DNA of 64,000 bases from Tamarix chinensis (Eukaryota; Streptophyta; Magnoliopsida; Caryophyllales; Tamaricaceae), in the NCBI GenBank assembly GCA_030549775.1, contig CM060181.1, forward strand, positions 124,001 to 188,000, in the 5' to 3' direction. This document shows, in pieces, positions 24,801 through 38,227 of the stretch. Each line of letters opens with the position of its first letter. The stretch's first letter is position 1. A model generated the notes under the pieces. It searched no databases and was not told where the DNA came from. It saw nothing but the letters and a program-made list of their open reading frames with translations. Position numbers and translations under genes: made by a program.

Positions 24801-27800
24801 CGTATCATATTTCTTAGTTTTCCCTCCCATATGATTCATTAACTCTTCTCATGTGCATATAATTAGGAAAAAAAATACTAATGTTCCATATTTATTAATA
24901 CATGGTGTATTTTTGGCAAGTTTTGGATGTTTTCCATGGCCTTCTATCAATATATATGATATATCTTAGGTCGATTAAGAGCATTGAGCAACTTTCATCA
25001 ACCTTTAGACTTCATTTTTATTGTTTTCAAGCCATTAGGGCTCTTTTGTTCAATTCAATTCATTAGTTCATTCATTGCATTGTAATTAAAGTATTGAATA
25101 TTACTCGGTGTTTGCACTATTGTGATCTTCTATGTTCTTTCTTTTCTTTATTTTGTTCAATTATTTTGCACTTTTTATTTTGTTTAATACGATTCTCTTT
25201 TGTTTATTCAACTGAGTTCTATTATTCTGTGTATTTTAATTTAATTGTTTTTTTTGTTAATCTATTCTAAATAAAATGATGGATTTTTGTGTTTAGATCT
25301 TACTTTTTCTTATTTTATTAATATCTACAATAAGTTAGCATAGAGTAGGAGGATAGGAAGTAATGGGATAATTAATCATGATGTAAGAATTGGATTCAAT
25401 TGTTATGTATATTTTTTGTTAGATTAATAGATGGATTTTAACAATCATTAATCTAAGATTAGGACTTTATTATCTAACTTGATCACCTAGTTAATTTGAG
25501 TGCTAATAGGATGTTATTATCATACAATTAATCCATAATTATTAATTTGTACATCTACAAGTAGCAAACATGTTGATTAATTTTATGAAAAATATATATT
25601 AATTTAATCTAGTTTATTAATCTTTATAATTATATAATTTAACCTGACCATAATTTTGGTTCTAGTTAGTTGATCCCTAGTAATTATTGTTGCAATTAAT
25701 TAAATATAGAGATCTTATCCTAGGTTATCAATTGTTTAGCCAATAAATTATAAGCGCACATTGGTTTATATGCTTAAGGGGATGCTAAGAAGTGGACATG
25801 TGTGAGCTTTTATAGGTTAACACAAAAAATTACTACATAGCCATGTTACTCGATGATTGGTTAATATATTTATGTTGAATATGTCCTTTGACCCCTATTT
25901 TTTCATCATTGTTATTTAATTATTATTTTAATTGTTAGATTATTCTTTCCATTATCAGTAATTAGTGTTACATAATTCGACAAATGAAAAATTAATTTAA
26001 CAATATAAATCTACAGTTGAAATTACAATCTTTGTGAGATCAATCCCTACTCCCTACTTACTACTTATTGGTGTGTTTAGGGTCTAATTTGGAATGTATA
26101 TGGTGGTACACCAAGGCATAATCACATTTTCCATCACGGCTAGGTAGTCTTACATTAGCCATCACAATTAGGAATACTCACGTTGACCATCACAGTTAGG
26201 AATTCCACATATTATTGCATAACAATTACGTGTATAACGCCACATGTACATCTCTGATGTCACATGAAGATGATATAACCATTACATGAATAATTCCACA
26301 CAAAGAATATATAACCATTATGTGTATAATATGATATAACCATTATAAGTATAACATCACATGAAGACGATGCTAAATACCATGGGTCTATAGTTCACCT
26401 TAACCTTCACATACGTGTTTTCAATAGACACTAAACCTTAGTGGATCATATACAACTCAGTAAATGCTTCTAGATTACTTTGAATGTTCACTTATGTGTT
26501 TTATGTTACACTAAACTAGAACCTAGGTGTTTATGTGTTACATCACTTAGCTTATAATTGCCCTGATTAAATCAACCTAAAAGAATATCTCTATAATCTA
26601 AAAAGACCATGGTGGTACTAAATGATCCATAGTAAAGGTCAAGGTCAATTGTTAAAGTTTGACTTTCATTATGTACATATTCCTGTACCATTTTAAGGTT
26701 GGTTTGTCATTTTAAGTCTAGTTATGATTAATCTTCCACCAACCCTAATTATCTAATTTAAATGTTATTAAAACATTATTAGTGATGAACAACTCAAAGG
26801 TTTCAAGAATACACAAGGATAACCATGAATATCTTTAATGAATAGTGATGAACATTTTGAATATGTTCACGAACAGTCTTGAACATATTCAACCTAAGTT
26901 AATCAAAATTCACTCTACCATGAAATAATATATATGAATCCAAATGACAACATAATATATGCGAAAATTATCCCCAACATTCAAATAAAAACACAAAATT
27001 CTTGCAGCAACCAAAAATTAATTCTAATGCAAAGATCAAATCCCGAACTCAATACTATGCTCTTATACTAGGACTGGGACAATTTTTTATACCTTTGGAA
27101 AAATGATCATATTTTATTTGATACTTAATTTTTTTATATATGAAAATTTATTTAAAAATTAGGCACATGCACATTTACTTTTATATCAAATAGATCCTCA
27201 AAATCTTATCTAATTGATATAAGCAAGACATGAAAGTTGGCTTAGATTCATAGGTCTCATACCGCTAAAATTCATGATCTCCTTAATCATCTATGTATCA
27301 AATATTTCACTAAAAACTTATGATAATTTCAATAATAAAATTAACCTTTATTCATTAATTATAAAATTCACCAATCTCAAATAATATTATATGATGCATA
27401 TTACAAAAATAGTAAGATTAACATACCAAATTAGCATAAAACACCAAGATCCATAGTAAGACATGTGATAATAGAAAAATTTGTACTTTAGCACAAGGAA
27501 AATAGATTTAAACTTATATTAAATGTTAAAAAAATGAAATTAAAACTAGGTAAGACTCACTCTACTATTAACATTCCAAAAATATTTTAAAAACACACAA
27601 AAGCCATATAAAACTTAATAAGAATCATGTTAGCATATATCTTGAATTAATAGGAACAAACTCAAATAAAAATACAGTATCATAATATCATTAAGGAGGC
27701 ATTATAATTCTATAAGAATATTTAATAAGAAGTTCATGTCTTGATATTAAGCTCACCCAAAACCAAGGCTTAACTCCTCTTTGTTTAATTAAAATGCAAA

Positions 27801-28268
27801 GGAGCTAAACTACGGTTTGTTTGAGTTTGTGGAGCTTCAAAGCATAAATATAAATGGTGTAAAGGTTGAAAATATGAAGAAATAGAAAAGGAGGAAGATG
27901 AATATTTCCAAAAATGGAATAGAAGAGAAGATAAGAGATAATCGAATGAAAGGCACACAAACTCGCATGAACATGCAAACAAAATGACTGGTTTGTGCAC
28001 AAATGTAATGATGATTGTTGTGAGTCATCTAGGCCTAATTATGGGGGGTTTATGTTTGTGAATTCATTTGGAAATGTTTTAGGGGTAAGGAGATTGAATT
28101 TCCTATCTTATAAGAAGAAACAAGGGGAAGTGAATTACACATGTAAGGTAATGATTGGTTGGGAGGAGATTAGCTAATAGTAAGGAGGATATTTTGTAAT
28201 GATTATGTAATATTAATCATAACTTGTACACTTGTTCTCTTTTATATGTTCAAAATCTCTAAACCATG
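24801..28268. other. Decayed repeat DNA without genes
   Basis: No coding similarity was seen. Points of note: LTR-like sequence at about 24860-26090; short degenerate repeats of CCATCAC(A/G)GTTAGG and ATAACCATTATGTGTATAAT types at 26120-26360; a minus-strand tRNA-Met PBS-like string at about 27052-27070 (complement CCTAGTATAAGAGCATA); and overlapping 60-70 codon frames at 27785-28028 with no domain. The 3' LTR of the Copia element starting at 28269 should lie here, but no copy matching 59.6-60 kb could be found by eye. Confidence 0.35.
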
Positions 28269-28690
28269 CTAGAAATAAGCCTTAAGGTGTGCCTTTGTCG
28301 TCAAATATGTTTCAATATCTTCAATACCAAATTTCCTAAGTTGAATTCTATTACCTATTATGACTTCCCTAATAAAATGTATCTTTACATCAAGATGCTT
28401 TGTTGTTTTAAAAACTAGATCTTTACTCAAAAAAAGTGTGCTCTTGTTGTCGCACCACACATCAAGTGATTTTTGAGGTGCTTCCATCTCTTTTAACAAC
28501 CCTTTAAGCCACAATAAATCCTTGATAACTTCATTACTTGAGATGTACTTTGCCTTTGTATTGAAAATAGCTACTAAATTTTGCAACATATTCTTACATG
28601 TCACTATACAACCATTAACAATGAAAACATATGTTGATTGTAGCCTTTTGTTATCCTTCTCTCCTATAAAATCTAAATATATGTAACCCT
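28269..28690 (-). pseudogene. Copia RNase H remnant
   Basis: On the minus strand the DFIGEKDNKRLQSTYVF stretch (about 28690-28640) corresponds to the Copia DYAGDLDxRRSTTGYVF segment. Then come AKYISSNEVIKDLLWLKGLL, DVWCDNKSTLFLSKD and TKHLDVKIHFIRE, all typical of the RNase H domain. A stop separates the first stretch from the 111-codon frame at 28269-28604. It lies at the pol C terminus. Confidence 0.92.
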
Positions 28691-30057
28691 TTGTCTGAAA
28701 ATGACTTGACTTAGAAGTATCATGTCTCTAGTGCCTTTAAGGTACCTCATAACCCACTTCACAATATTCTAATGCTCCTAATAAGGATTAATCATAATCC
28801 TACTCATTAGGCATGTTGTACTACATAAGTCAGATCTAATAGCAATCATTAAGTATATAAGAGTCCCCATTACACTTGAATATGGTAATTTACTCATCTT
28901 GCTCTTCTCTAAATCACTCCTAGGATAATTTATCATTGATAAATAGAATTATGCAACTATTGGAGCTATAAATTCCTTTGATTCAACACCATCAAACTTA
29001 GCTAACATCTTATCCACATATGTAGCTTGTGATAACACCAATATTTTATCAAATTTGTGCATCCACATTGAAAAACCTAGGATTTTCTTCCCTTTTACCA
29101 TATCCTTCATATCAAATTTTGCCTCTAAAAATTCTTTCACTTTATTTATATCTACCTTAATTGTACTTAAAACCAGAATATCATCAACACAAAGAACTAG
29201 AAAAATAGTTGCAATATTGTTTCCTTTCCTAACATACATATAAATATCAAATTTATTCCTTCTGAGACCTATATCTTTCACTGCTTTATTTACCTTAGTT
29301 TCTACTCTCTATGTAATTGGTTTAACCCATAGAGTAAAATTTTTAACTAACACACCTAATATTCTATTCCCTTAACTACAAAGTTAAGAGGTTACACTAT
29401 AAAAACCCTTTCTTTCTACTCACCATTAAGGAATGCAGGCTTTACATCAATTTTTTCCAATTCTAGATTCTTAGTTGCAACTAAGGAAAGTAATACTATA
29501 ATAGAGGAATGGTTAATCATAAAATAAAATACTTCTTTATAATATATCCTTTCTTTATGTGTACACCCCTATGCCATTAAGCGTGATTTGAAACTTAGTG
29601 ATTCACCTTCATTGAAACTTTATTTAAATTTGTAGATCCACTTTTAGCTTAAAAGATTATGGTTCTTAGGCTTAGGAGCTAAACTATATGTCTCATTCTT
29701 CATGAGTGAATCCAATTCTTCTTTTATAGCCTCCACCTAGTGTTCGTTGATACTTGGCATAACCAAACCTTTGATGAGTCCTCATATCCATTCTTACAAT
29801 GTTGGTGGCTAGTTGTTACTAATCTATCTCTTAGGGAAAGTCTTGAAGTATTAAATGTTCTACACCATCTTTCATATCATCTTTAACATAATGATTAACC
29901 TGATTTGAACCCTACAATAACTCAAATCTAGACTAACTATGCCTTCTATCCTAAGCCTTATTTCTACCAGAAAAACAATCCTTATAAAAAATCATTCCCT
30001 TGAACCTCACATTAGAAAAAATAAAGATCTTTATATCATTTTCCTTAACACACATAA
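28691..30057 (-). pseudogene. Copia reverse transcriptase remnant
   Basis: The frame 28949-29281 contains FLVLCVDDILVLS, the catalytic YVDD box with Tyr changed to Cys, followed by KKILGFSMWM and LSQATYVDKML. Further upstream on the minus strand (about 29480-29350) are the ELEKIDVKPAFLNGE motif (RT core DVKTAFLxG) and a degenerate LYGL segment. Several stops and frameshifts are present. The piece ends at 30057, where unit 30058-37366 interrupts the junction toward integrase. Confidence 0.92.
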
Positions 30058-31716
30058 TGTAATGCCCTAATTTTTTGAACCATAACTTATTATAATTTTC
30101 CTATAGAGAGGAATAAATCCTACCTTTTATGTGTGTTGATTTTGGGCCAAATAGATTACTTTAGCTTTTTCCTTAGTTTTCGGTTAGTTGTTTCCCCACT
30201 AGTTAGCTGGTTTGTGAGTAACTAATCAACTAGTTCTTCATCTTTTATATCATTTAGGGTTTTTTTTGGGAATAGACGACTAGTTTAACATATTATTCAA
30301 TTGGTTTGTCTAGGTTTTCAACTCATAATTTTTTTTTGTATTCGATTCTTGTCCAAATCTTTTCTATTCCTTCAATCTTGTTGTAACCTTGTTGATAATA
30401 ATATTTTTAGGTTTTATGATTATTTTCCTAAATTTTAGAATCTTAAACAAATTTATTCACCCAAAATCTACCAATAGTGCCTTTCATACCCAACCACTTA
30501 TTACCTATCAAAATCCACTCTCCCTTACCCCTCTTATTTAACTTTGTGCCACAATAGCTGTGCAAAAATCTAATTGGCACTTTTTTCCTTGTTTCTTGCA
30601 CTCTTCCTCTCTTACACCATCTTCTTACTTGATTATCTTATTTTCATTCAAGTGTTTGAGGAGCCATCTTTCTCTCTCCTTGGCATTTGGTTTTGGTCCC
30701 TTGCTTAGTTGATTGTTAACCTTTGTGACCCGCTTAACACCTTTGATTATTTGATATTTTTCCTTCCCTTAGTTTCCTCTTGGTTACTCTTATCTTCCTC
30801 CTCCTTGATAAATTTTGGTTGGCGTCCTTCACCCTGGTCTTATGCCTACAATTTTGAGCCTCCATTTCCTTGTGCATTGTGGTTATTCATTCTTTCTCTT
30901 CTATAACACTTTAACTTAGCCTCTATTTATTTTTAATTATGTAAAAGAGGTTAGGATTTGGGATATTTGTAAATACTCTCATATTTTTTTTCTCTAATTG
31001 TTCTTCCCTATTTTTTAATTTCAGTCTTCTTCCTCCCTCGAAAATGTTCAATTTTTTATTTTTTTTGTATGATTTTTTTGGTATGCTTATTCTTTTTTAT
31101 TTTGATATTTTTGAAGGTAATCCTAATGGTGTTTGAATTTGCCTTGGAGAAGACATTTTGTGTGTGTGTGTTTTTGCTTAGGATTGGGTCTAGGTAAATC
31201 TAATTGTAATACCCCATTTATAGAAACTCTAATTATAAACTAGTAATTATGTGTAATTAGTTATCATAAATATTATTGGTTATTTTGTACTAAAGGTATT
31301 ATTCTTATGCATTTTATTTTGGTGTATTATATCTATAAAATTAATGAGGTTAAAATTGGGATAGAATTTAGGTTATTAGTTTTAAACAATATTTGGGACT
31401 CTAATCTGTATTGGTTTTGTTAAGGAACTCTAATTTTTCTAACCAAATGTTTTCCTTGGTTCAACTTTCCTATGTAACACTTTAATAAACCAAATATTTT
31501 TTATATTTTTACCTTTGCTTTGCCTTCACTTTGTAACTCTATTTGATACAAATTATGAGAATTGTCATAGTTGAAGTCTCTTGTTTATGTTACTGCTCTC
31601 TTGATAATTGTTATTTAGAAATTTACACAAAAACAAAAAATCCAAGGAAGTGGTGCCTGGAATAGGAGAAAAAATCAAATGTAAAAGGCATTTAAGGAAG
31701 ATTATTAATCCCACAT

Positions 31717-32206
31717 AGGGATGTAAACAGGGCAGGTATACCCATACCCTTATCCGTACCCAATAAGAAAATTCATACCTGAATCTATATCCGCTAACAC
31801 ATCCATATCCGCTAACACATCCATATCCGTATCTGTTGGATATCTGTTACCCGATGGATTATCCGTTTATTCGTTAATGGATATTATTCGATAGATAAAT
31901 TCATTACCCGATGAATAAACCCATTTAGATTTAAGCCAAATGATAATTTTAACCTTAATTTATACTATATTTATTTTAAAATTAAGGGTAAAAGTGTAAT
32001 TATATATCAAGTAAACAGGTATAGATGTGGATACGGGTATAGTTACGGGTACAGGTATGGATATTCCATACCCGTATCCGTACCCAATGGGTATTTTTTT
32101 CCACCATCCATATCCGTATCCATATCTATTTATTCATATCCGTTTAAATATCCGTCTGATAAAATCCATCGGGTTTCGGGTAAAATCCGCCCCGTTTACA
32201 TCCCTA
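31717..32206. mobile_element. MULE-like MITE with 10-bp perfect target duplication
   Basis: The ends are AGGGATGTAAAC and GTTTACATCCCT, in an inverted repeat of about 19 bp with two mismatches. AATCCCACAT flanks both sides exactly (31707-31716 and 32207-32216). The interior is rich in self-complementary GGATATGGAT, TACCCGTATCCG and GGGTATCC strings, so the single strand could fold along most of its length. The 9-11 bp duplication points to Mutator-like transposase. It has no coding capacity; the 102-codon frame at 32027 is a by-product of the repeats. Confidence 0.85.
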
Positions 32207-32209
32207 ATC

Positions 32210-33533
32210 CCACATGATTTTGGAGAATTTAAGAAAGGTAAGGAGTTGAAAAGAGGACAAAAGGAATCTAAAGGTACTAGAAAAAGGTGTTGCACAGTTG
32301 CAGCACAACCAGTTACACAACCTTGTAACTATTGATCAAAGCTAGCTACAAGCAATTATGTTGCATGACTACAACACAACCAGCTCCACAGTCGTGCAAA
32401 CCCTTGATCCCAGCTAGCCATATGCAAATGTTTTGCACAACCTCTTCACACCCACCTTGCATAGCCATATAGAAGATATGAGTGAGTGCCAAAAGAAAAA
32501 CTACTACGCAGCTAGCCTGTGCAACCTTGCACAGCCGTGCAATAGTGGTTACCATCACTTTTGAGCATGATGCTGCCCCTTTTTCTAGTACTTATTTTTT
32601 CTAATTCTTTTCCCACTTCTTCTTCGACTTTTGTTTGAAATTTTTGGGAGGATCTTCAGAGAAATTTTTTTCCTTTCTCCATTTTCTCAAGAAAAAACTC
32701 CATGTAATCTATTTTAGTTTATGAAATTTTATTTTTCAAATTAAAAATAGACAATCATATATTACGACTCTGTAGTCAACTCCATTTATCTTCAATTCAC
32801 GGTTTAATCTATCCACTATTTGTTATTGTATCTGCAATATGTATGTCGTTAATTTTCATTCTTTACATTTTCTTACGATCATGAGTTAGTAATTCCTTTT
32901 TCTAGGATTGAATTAGGCTCGATTTGGTATAAATATGATGAACTAGAGTATATTTTGTATGTATGGTTCTTATTTGTCATTTTGTGCATTAGGAATCATT
33001 TTTATGAGTCGAATTTGATGAAATTTGACGTATTTAGATGTTAACTATAAATGAAAGGTTAAAATCAATGTTAGAAATTAACATATAAATAATAATTCAA
33101 ATGATCATGAAAGTAAACGTTTGATTATTATGGACTATTGAATCAATGGTATTTAATGGATTTAATCTAATTTTTTAGTCACAAAAGTATTTAATGAATT
33201 AGGTTAAATATGTTCTTAGACCTTGAAAGAGGATGGGGAATCATATTAGACGATTTTTCACAACCATTTGGATAATACTACAACATATTGTTAATTCATT
33301 GTTGAATATTGAGGACAAGACCAAAGTTCAATCATAGGCTTTATATTTATCATTTTAGAATCTTTATTTAGTTAGCCGTTGCATTTTCCTTAATTATCTA
33401 CTTACATATTTTCATTTCATAATGATCTAGATAGCTAAAATGATGAGTATTGGTAATTATTTGCAAAGTCCCTGTGGGATACAACCTTGACGTGCTACAT
33501 CAAAGCCATGTGCTTGTGGATTGGTACTAATCA
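32210..33533 (+). mobile_element. Tat/Athila-like LTR (3' part), start not resolved
   Basis: It contains GTTGCACAGTTGCAGCACAACC and similar 'gcacagccgtgcaa' strings (32285-32545) and, near its end, AAAGTCCCTGTGGGATAC (about 33466), both familiar features of these gypsy LTRs. It probably ends with CA at 33533, six bases before the primer-binding site. The LTR start lies somewhere left of the MITE. Confidence 0.6.
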
Positions 33534-33539
33534 AGTTTT

Positions 33540-33557
33540 TGATGTCGTTGCCAAGGA
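33540..33557 (+). other. Degenerate tRNA-Asp primer-binding site of a Tat/Athila-like element
   Basis: TGATGTCGTTGCCAAGGA differs from the Tat/Athila PBS TGGCGCCGTTGCCGGGGA only by transitions, as expected after deamination of methylated cytosines. It starts six bases after the inferred LTR end. Confidence 0.75.
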
Positions 33558-33719
33558 ATTCACCCATTTGATATTGATTCTCTTGTTATTAAGCTAGACT
33601 AGATATTTCTTTTTATTATTATTATCTTTTGCTTTTGTGTTTTTCTTTTCCTCTTTGATAGTTTGTTATTTTTTTTATCTTCAGGTGCTTATATGCAATG
33701 ATCTCTCCATTTAGGACCT

Positions 33720-33908
33720 TTGACTGATTTGAATCCGGAAATAGAGAGAACTTTACGTGAATTGAGAACTTGGGTACATAATATGAAAGCATGCGCGCAC
33801 TTCCTCCTTAACCCTTGCATGTGTTGCATGCATACTCATGCCCTTCAGTCTTTTCCTCACGCACAACCATGCTCGTCCCATGAAATTTCTTTATCCATCT
33901 ATACTTGA
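33720..33908 (+). pseudogene. Start of a Tat/Athila-like gag (fragment)
   Basis: The frame begins MTDLNPEIERTLRELRTW, resembling the FDPEIERTxRxxR start of gag in these gypsy elements, about 160 bp downstream of the PBS. Similarity is lost after about 20 residues; the following Cys/His-rich part is unlike gag. The rest of the element is missing. Confidence 0.6.
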
Positions 33909-36900
33909 TGTCAAAACCACCAATGTTTCCTCCCCTTGTAGCATGGAGAGCTTATTCCGCTAAGCCATTGTGGCATGAGTTTCTCCCGTTGTTGCACACG
34001 TGTTACATTATTGCCTTGCATAGTCTCCTTTTCCCTCAATTATCCTCTAACTTTTTCCCAAGTTGATTTTAGTTAAATTTGGTTATTTTTGTGTTGTATT
34101 AGATGTTAATATATGTGTTGGGTTTTGATTGCTTAAGTAACCCTTGAGGTATCCTAGAGAATATGATATTTTGTGTAGCTTGGATTTAAGTGAATCCAAT
34201 TATATGTGAGATGGTAGAATTTATATAAGATCATGATAGGTTGTTTATATCTAGAATCATGCTAGGGTTTTATATTATGTAAATGTTATGAAATGCATGA
34301 TAAGATAATAATATGCTCTTAAGTATTTAGCACATATGTTCAACTTAGCATTACTTATGAGTGATATGCATGTATAATTTGTTTCACGGTAACATATGCA
34401 TATCTAGGGGTATTTTAGAGTTTTAACCTTGTTAAGATATTATGTTATTCTATTTTAATCATTTCATAAATATCATTGAATGTGTAGTTAGAGTTAATAT
34501 AAATAATATGAACTTATGCACGCATGATTAGCATTACAACATGATAACTACTATTTAAGTGTTATGGGGTAGAAATTCCTCCTTATATACACCATGATAT
34601 CAATTGCGATCTTAAATTCCTTATCATGCTGCAAATATGTGTGCATTTGTTGCATAGAATATATGATGTTTTAGAAATGCATGATTAGGGTTTATACATG
34701 TACTAAAATATAGTAAAATATTATCTTTTATTCTTTTCATGACAAAATTTCATCTTAATAATGTTTAGTGTGAAAATGGATAACAATGGTGAAGGTTGGG
34801 TTTTAAGGGCATTTTGTTCATTTTTGATCTAATGGACATAATGTGAATAATTATATATACAACGACCTTAAACTTTTGATAGGACAACCTTAGTGCTAAA
34901 TTTAACCTTAACTTGGATTGTTGATCTTAGGATAGACTTGAATAATTGGAAATAAATGAAAAATAAATTTTATCTTTAACCCTTGTTCTATTTTGGTTAT
35001 CTTTGTGTATGGAGTATATTTATCCATAACTTTTAACTATGTTATTTTCTTTTGTTTCCAATGTTTTATTTTAGATATGACTTATTTTAAGCCTTAGCAC
35101 TTAGTATTAGAAAGGTGAGGGAATCGAGTTTATGCTAAGTATGACAATAACACCCATTATTTTTAGGTTAATGCTTTCGCAAAATAAATTTTGTTAGTAA
35201 AAAGGGGTTGTTACACTAATCAACTCTATGATTTCACTTATTATAGAGTAGTGTATTTTACACTATTATGTTATGAGTGTAAGAATATATATGTATGACT
35301 ATGTCAAATTTGAATATAAACATGAAATAAAATCTTAGGAAATCTAGTATGACATATGTATATTACTATTATATGTATACAAGCATGAAAATTGGATGAG
35401 AGAATGATTTACATGATTTTAACATGTTTTTATGTCTTTTGGAACTTAGATGAATATGTAATTGATACCCAATGAATATTTTATTGGTCACTGATGAATA
35501 TGCCTTAACCTAAGTAATTTGGCTCTCAACCTTGTTATTTTATGTGATTAATTTCTAAGCTTGAGTTGAATGCAAACATCTAGATTTATTTGAGTTTTTA
35601 TGTTTAAAAGCATGTTAGATATGCTTAGGTGATTTAGGTATTTATTTAAGTTAATCACATGTTTTATGAGTACTTTATCTTCAGTGGTACTCATTAAATA
35701 GTGTAGGCCAACTAGTTGATTCATCAATTGTTTTATTTTGCTTTATGTCTATAGAGTCACTAGTTAACTATTCCTTCTCCACCATTTAAGTAATCAGCCT
35801 GATTTTGATTTTGTTTCTTGTTTTGGATGATGTGTGGGATTAGTCAACTAGTACCTTAGGACTATAGTGTTGAATTTTTAAAGGTTGACCCCATGGATTG
35901 ACTAGGAGTTTGAATTTGAAATATGTGCTTTTACCATTCATGTTCTCTTCTATTTTAGTTATATTTTCTTAACATTACCTTTAACTTGGTTTTATAGTTC
36001 ACTTTATGATTATCCTTTCAATAATTTGTAGATAATAGATTAAATCGATTTAGAAGTGTACAAGCTATGATGTGATGCCTAACCCTAGCCCTAAATGACT
36101 TTGAATTTATGTGACCCTTGTGTTCCTTTAGCTTGAATTGATATTGAATTATTATCACAATCCTTGCAGTCTTTTGACTTATTATTGTGGATCTTAGTAT
36201 TCTTAGAATACTAATATTAACATTGAATAAAATACTAATCATTTAAAGTAAAAACCTTAAGTTTTTTAAATGGACATCGTGCCTTAGAATAGGTCATTGA
36301 GTGCAAAAATAGACCTTTGGGGTTTAAGGGTTCATTTCATCTGATAGGGACTCATAAACCCTATAGGAGGTATGCGTACTTAAGGACTTGAGTGCTTAGA
36401 TTGCGCATACATGGCTTATGCCATGTGACTTATTTGCTTGTTCTCTTAGAGGTTAATTATTTTATTTTGTTGATTCATCTATAGTATTAGTACCTCAAAT
36501 TATGGGATTATATTCCATTCAAGATCTGAATCCATCTTGATTTATGAACTAGACTATAAAGCCACCTTATTACCTCTCGAATAATTGGGTTAGGGTTGGA
36601 TTAATAAGAGTTGCCATTGTTTTGTAATTCTGTTGAAATGTTTATTGTAAATAATAAACACCATGTTAATTTATTTGGTTTCAGTAGTAAACACTGGGTG
36701 GATTGTGGAATCTCTATAGTGGATATTTTGTGCTAGTTTATATGGTTGTGATTATGTTAATATTTAGACCCTCATTAGGGAATGTTGGATTGATATCATA
36801 TGTGGATTTATATATTTGAGATTTTTCTTAATCGTTATTATCATATGTAATTGTATGTTTCATGCCAAATTTTTACTATTGTTTGATTATATACAATGTG

Positions 36901-37263
36901 AGCATGCTACCTCTTAGAAGGTGTTGTGATTTATTTTATATGAGAAAGTAATATTGATACTATCACTTTTAGGTGGTTGCAAGTTTTGGAGGCATCTTGA
37001 GTTGGGTCTGAGTGCCTAGGGTTAATCTGTGTCTTCTATTCTAGTTTTGGATTTTTTTTATTCTTGTTATTCCCTTTTTGGAATATCATTTATAGTAAAT
37101 GTCTTATTATTGTATTTAAATCTGGTATCCCTTCCATATTTTTTGGTTTCTTATTGGTTTTGTCTTGAACTTGGATTAAGTGGTAACCACATTTAATCCT
37201 TGTATTTGAGTTATTTTTTATCTTACATCTAACATGGGTTGAGTATTGATCATACCCACATCA

Positions 37264-37290
37264 TATTATATATATATATATATATATATA
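37264..37290. repeat. (AT)n microsatellite
   Basis: An alternating TA run close to the 3' end of unit 30058-37366. Confidence 0.9.
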
Positions 37291-37366
37291 GTATAATATT
37301 CAATATTTTGTATAATTACTTTTTTTTAAAATGAATATTTTACATAGTAAATTTTGGGATGTTATA

Positions 37367-38227
37367 AATAACCTTATAATCCTTCACCCCATTTAGATAG
37401 CCAAGGAAGACACATTTCTTGTCCCTAACATCTAAATTTCCATCTCTAACATGAGCATAACAAATTGAACCAAAAATTCTTAGGGACTTATAATCCCCAC
37501 GAGCCCCGCTCGACCTTTACCTAGGCATAAGGGACATCTATTAATCAAATAACATGTAGTTTTGGAATATTTTGCCCAAAAACTTTCTGGAAAACCAAAG
37601 GTGAATAAAAAACATTTGAATCATTTTAAAATGTCCCTATTCATCCTCTCAACTAGTTTATTTTTCCATGGTGTACTTTCACTATCATATGGCTAACAAT
37701 ACCATTATTCTTGCAAAAAAAAATAAAATCTTCACTATAAACTACAAGCCATTATCCATCCTTAATTTCTTTACCATTATTTCTTTTTGTGTTTCAACCA
37801 TGACTTTCTACTATCTAAAACATTTGATTGTTTCATTCTTGTTTTTGAGAAAATAAATCCTCACATACCTAGAAAATTTACTAATTAGGGTAAAGAAACA
37901 CCTTGCACCACCTCCAAATTCAACCTTGATAGGCCCCCAATGGTTGGCATGCAAATAATCCAACAAAGCCTTAATTTTGTGAGTGCTATAATGAAATCTC
38001 AATATGAAAAAATTTCCTAGTGTGCATTATTTATAGAATTGCAAGTCATCTAACTTTTTCTTACCAAGGTCAACTTTCTTTTGTAGGATTTGTAACCTTT
38101 TCTTATAGACAAGCCCTAGTCTCAATTGTTACAACATCCCACCGCATGCCACTTTTTTCCATTACCCTTTGCAGTATTAACATAAGCCTTCTTTCTTTTC
38201 TATTAGACATAAAGTCCATTTACCAGA
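37367..38227 (-). pseudogene. Copia integrase remnant
   Basis: On the minus strand, the frame 38002-37811 reads HYSTHKIKALLDYLHANHWG, then GGARCFFTLISKFSRYVRIYF. This is the integrase core start (DLWGPS...GGxxYFLTxIDDxSR), with the first catalytic Asp changed to Asn (HANHWG). Beyond a stop follow KIMV-like sequence and a MDNG motif (the RTDNG Asp, about 37760), then a decayed TPQQNGxxERxN region near 37650. It is bounded by unit 30058-37366 on the left and unit 38228-43235 on the right. Confidence 0.92.

Larger units (their letters stand above)
31205..35215 (+). mobile_element. LTR-like unit with perfect CTAAT duplication
   Basis: Starts TGTAATACCCC and ends GGGGTTGTTACA. It is flanked by CTAAT (31200-31204) and CTAAT (35216-35220). 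It lies inside unit 30058-37366. It contains a MULE-like MITE (31717-32206) and a Tat/Athila-like LTR end, PBS and gag start (up to about 33908), so its own sequence is shorter than the 4.0 kb span. The 3' part has the family's TTAGCACTTAGTATTAG and AATAACACCC...GGGGTTGTTACA hairpin elements. Confidence 0.8.
30058..37366 (+). mobile_element. Solo-LTR-like unit inside the Copia, itself interrupted
   Basis: Starts TGTAATGCCCTAA and ends GGGATGTTATA. The flanks are CATAA (30053-30057) and AATAA (37367-37371). Without the nested 31205-35215 unit it is about 3.3 kb. Its ACTAGTTGATT-like motifs (30180-30310, 35710-35900) make it a relative of 3872-12148 and 7570-10921. No gene of its own was seen. 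Confidence 0.78.

Noticed and set aside
27052..27070. tRNA-Met PBS-like string on the minus strand
   Set aside because: Several mismatches, and no LTR or gag in the right places on either side; mentioned but not called.
27785..28028. Three overlapping minus-strand frames of 63-71 codons
   Set aside because: No consistent frame, no domain, and low-complexity Phe/Ser/Leu composition.
31205..35215. Intact LTR retrotransposon with gag starting at 33720
   Set aside because: Only the PBS and about 20 gag residues are recognisable; the outer TGTAATACCCC ends belong to a different family from the PBS.
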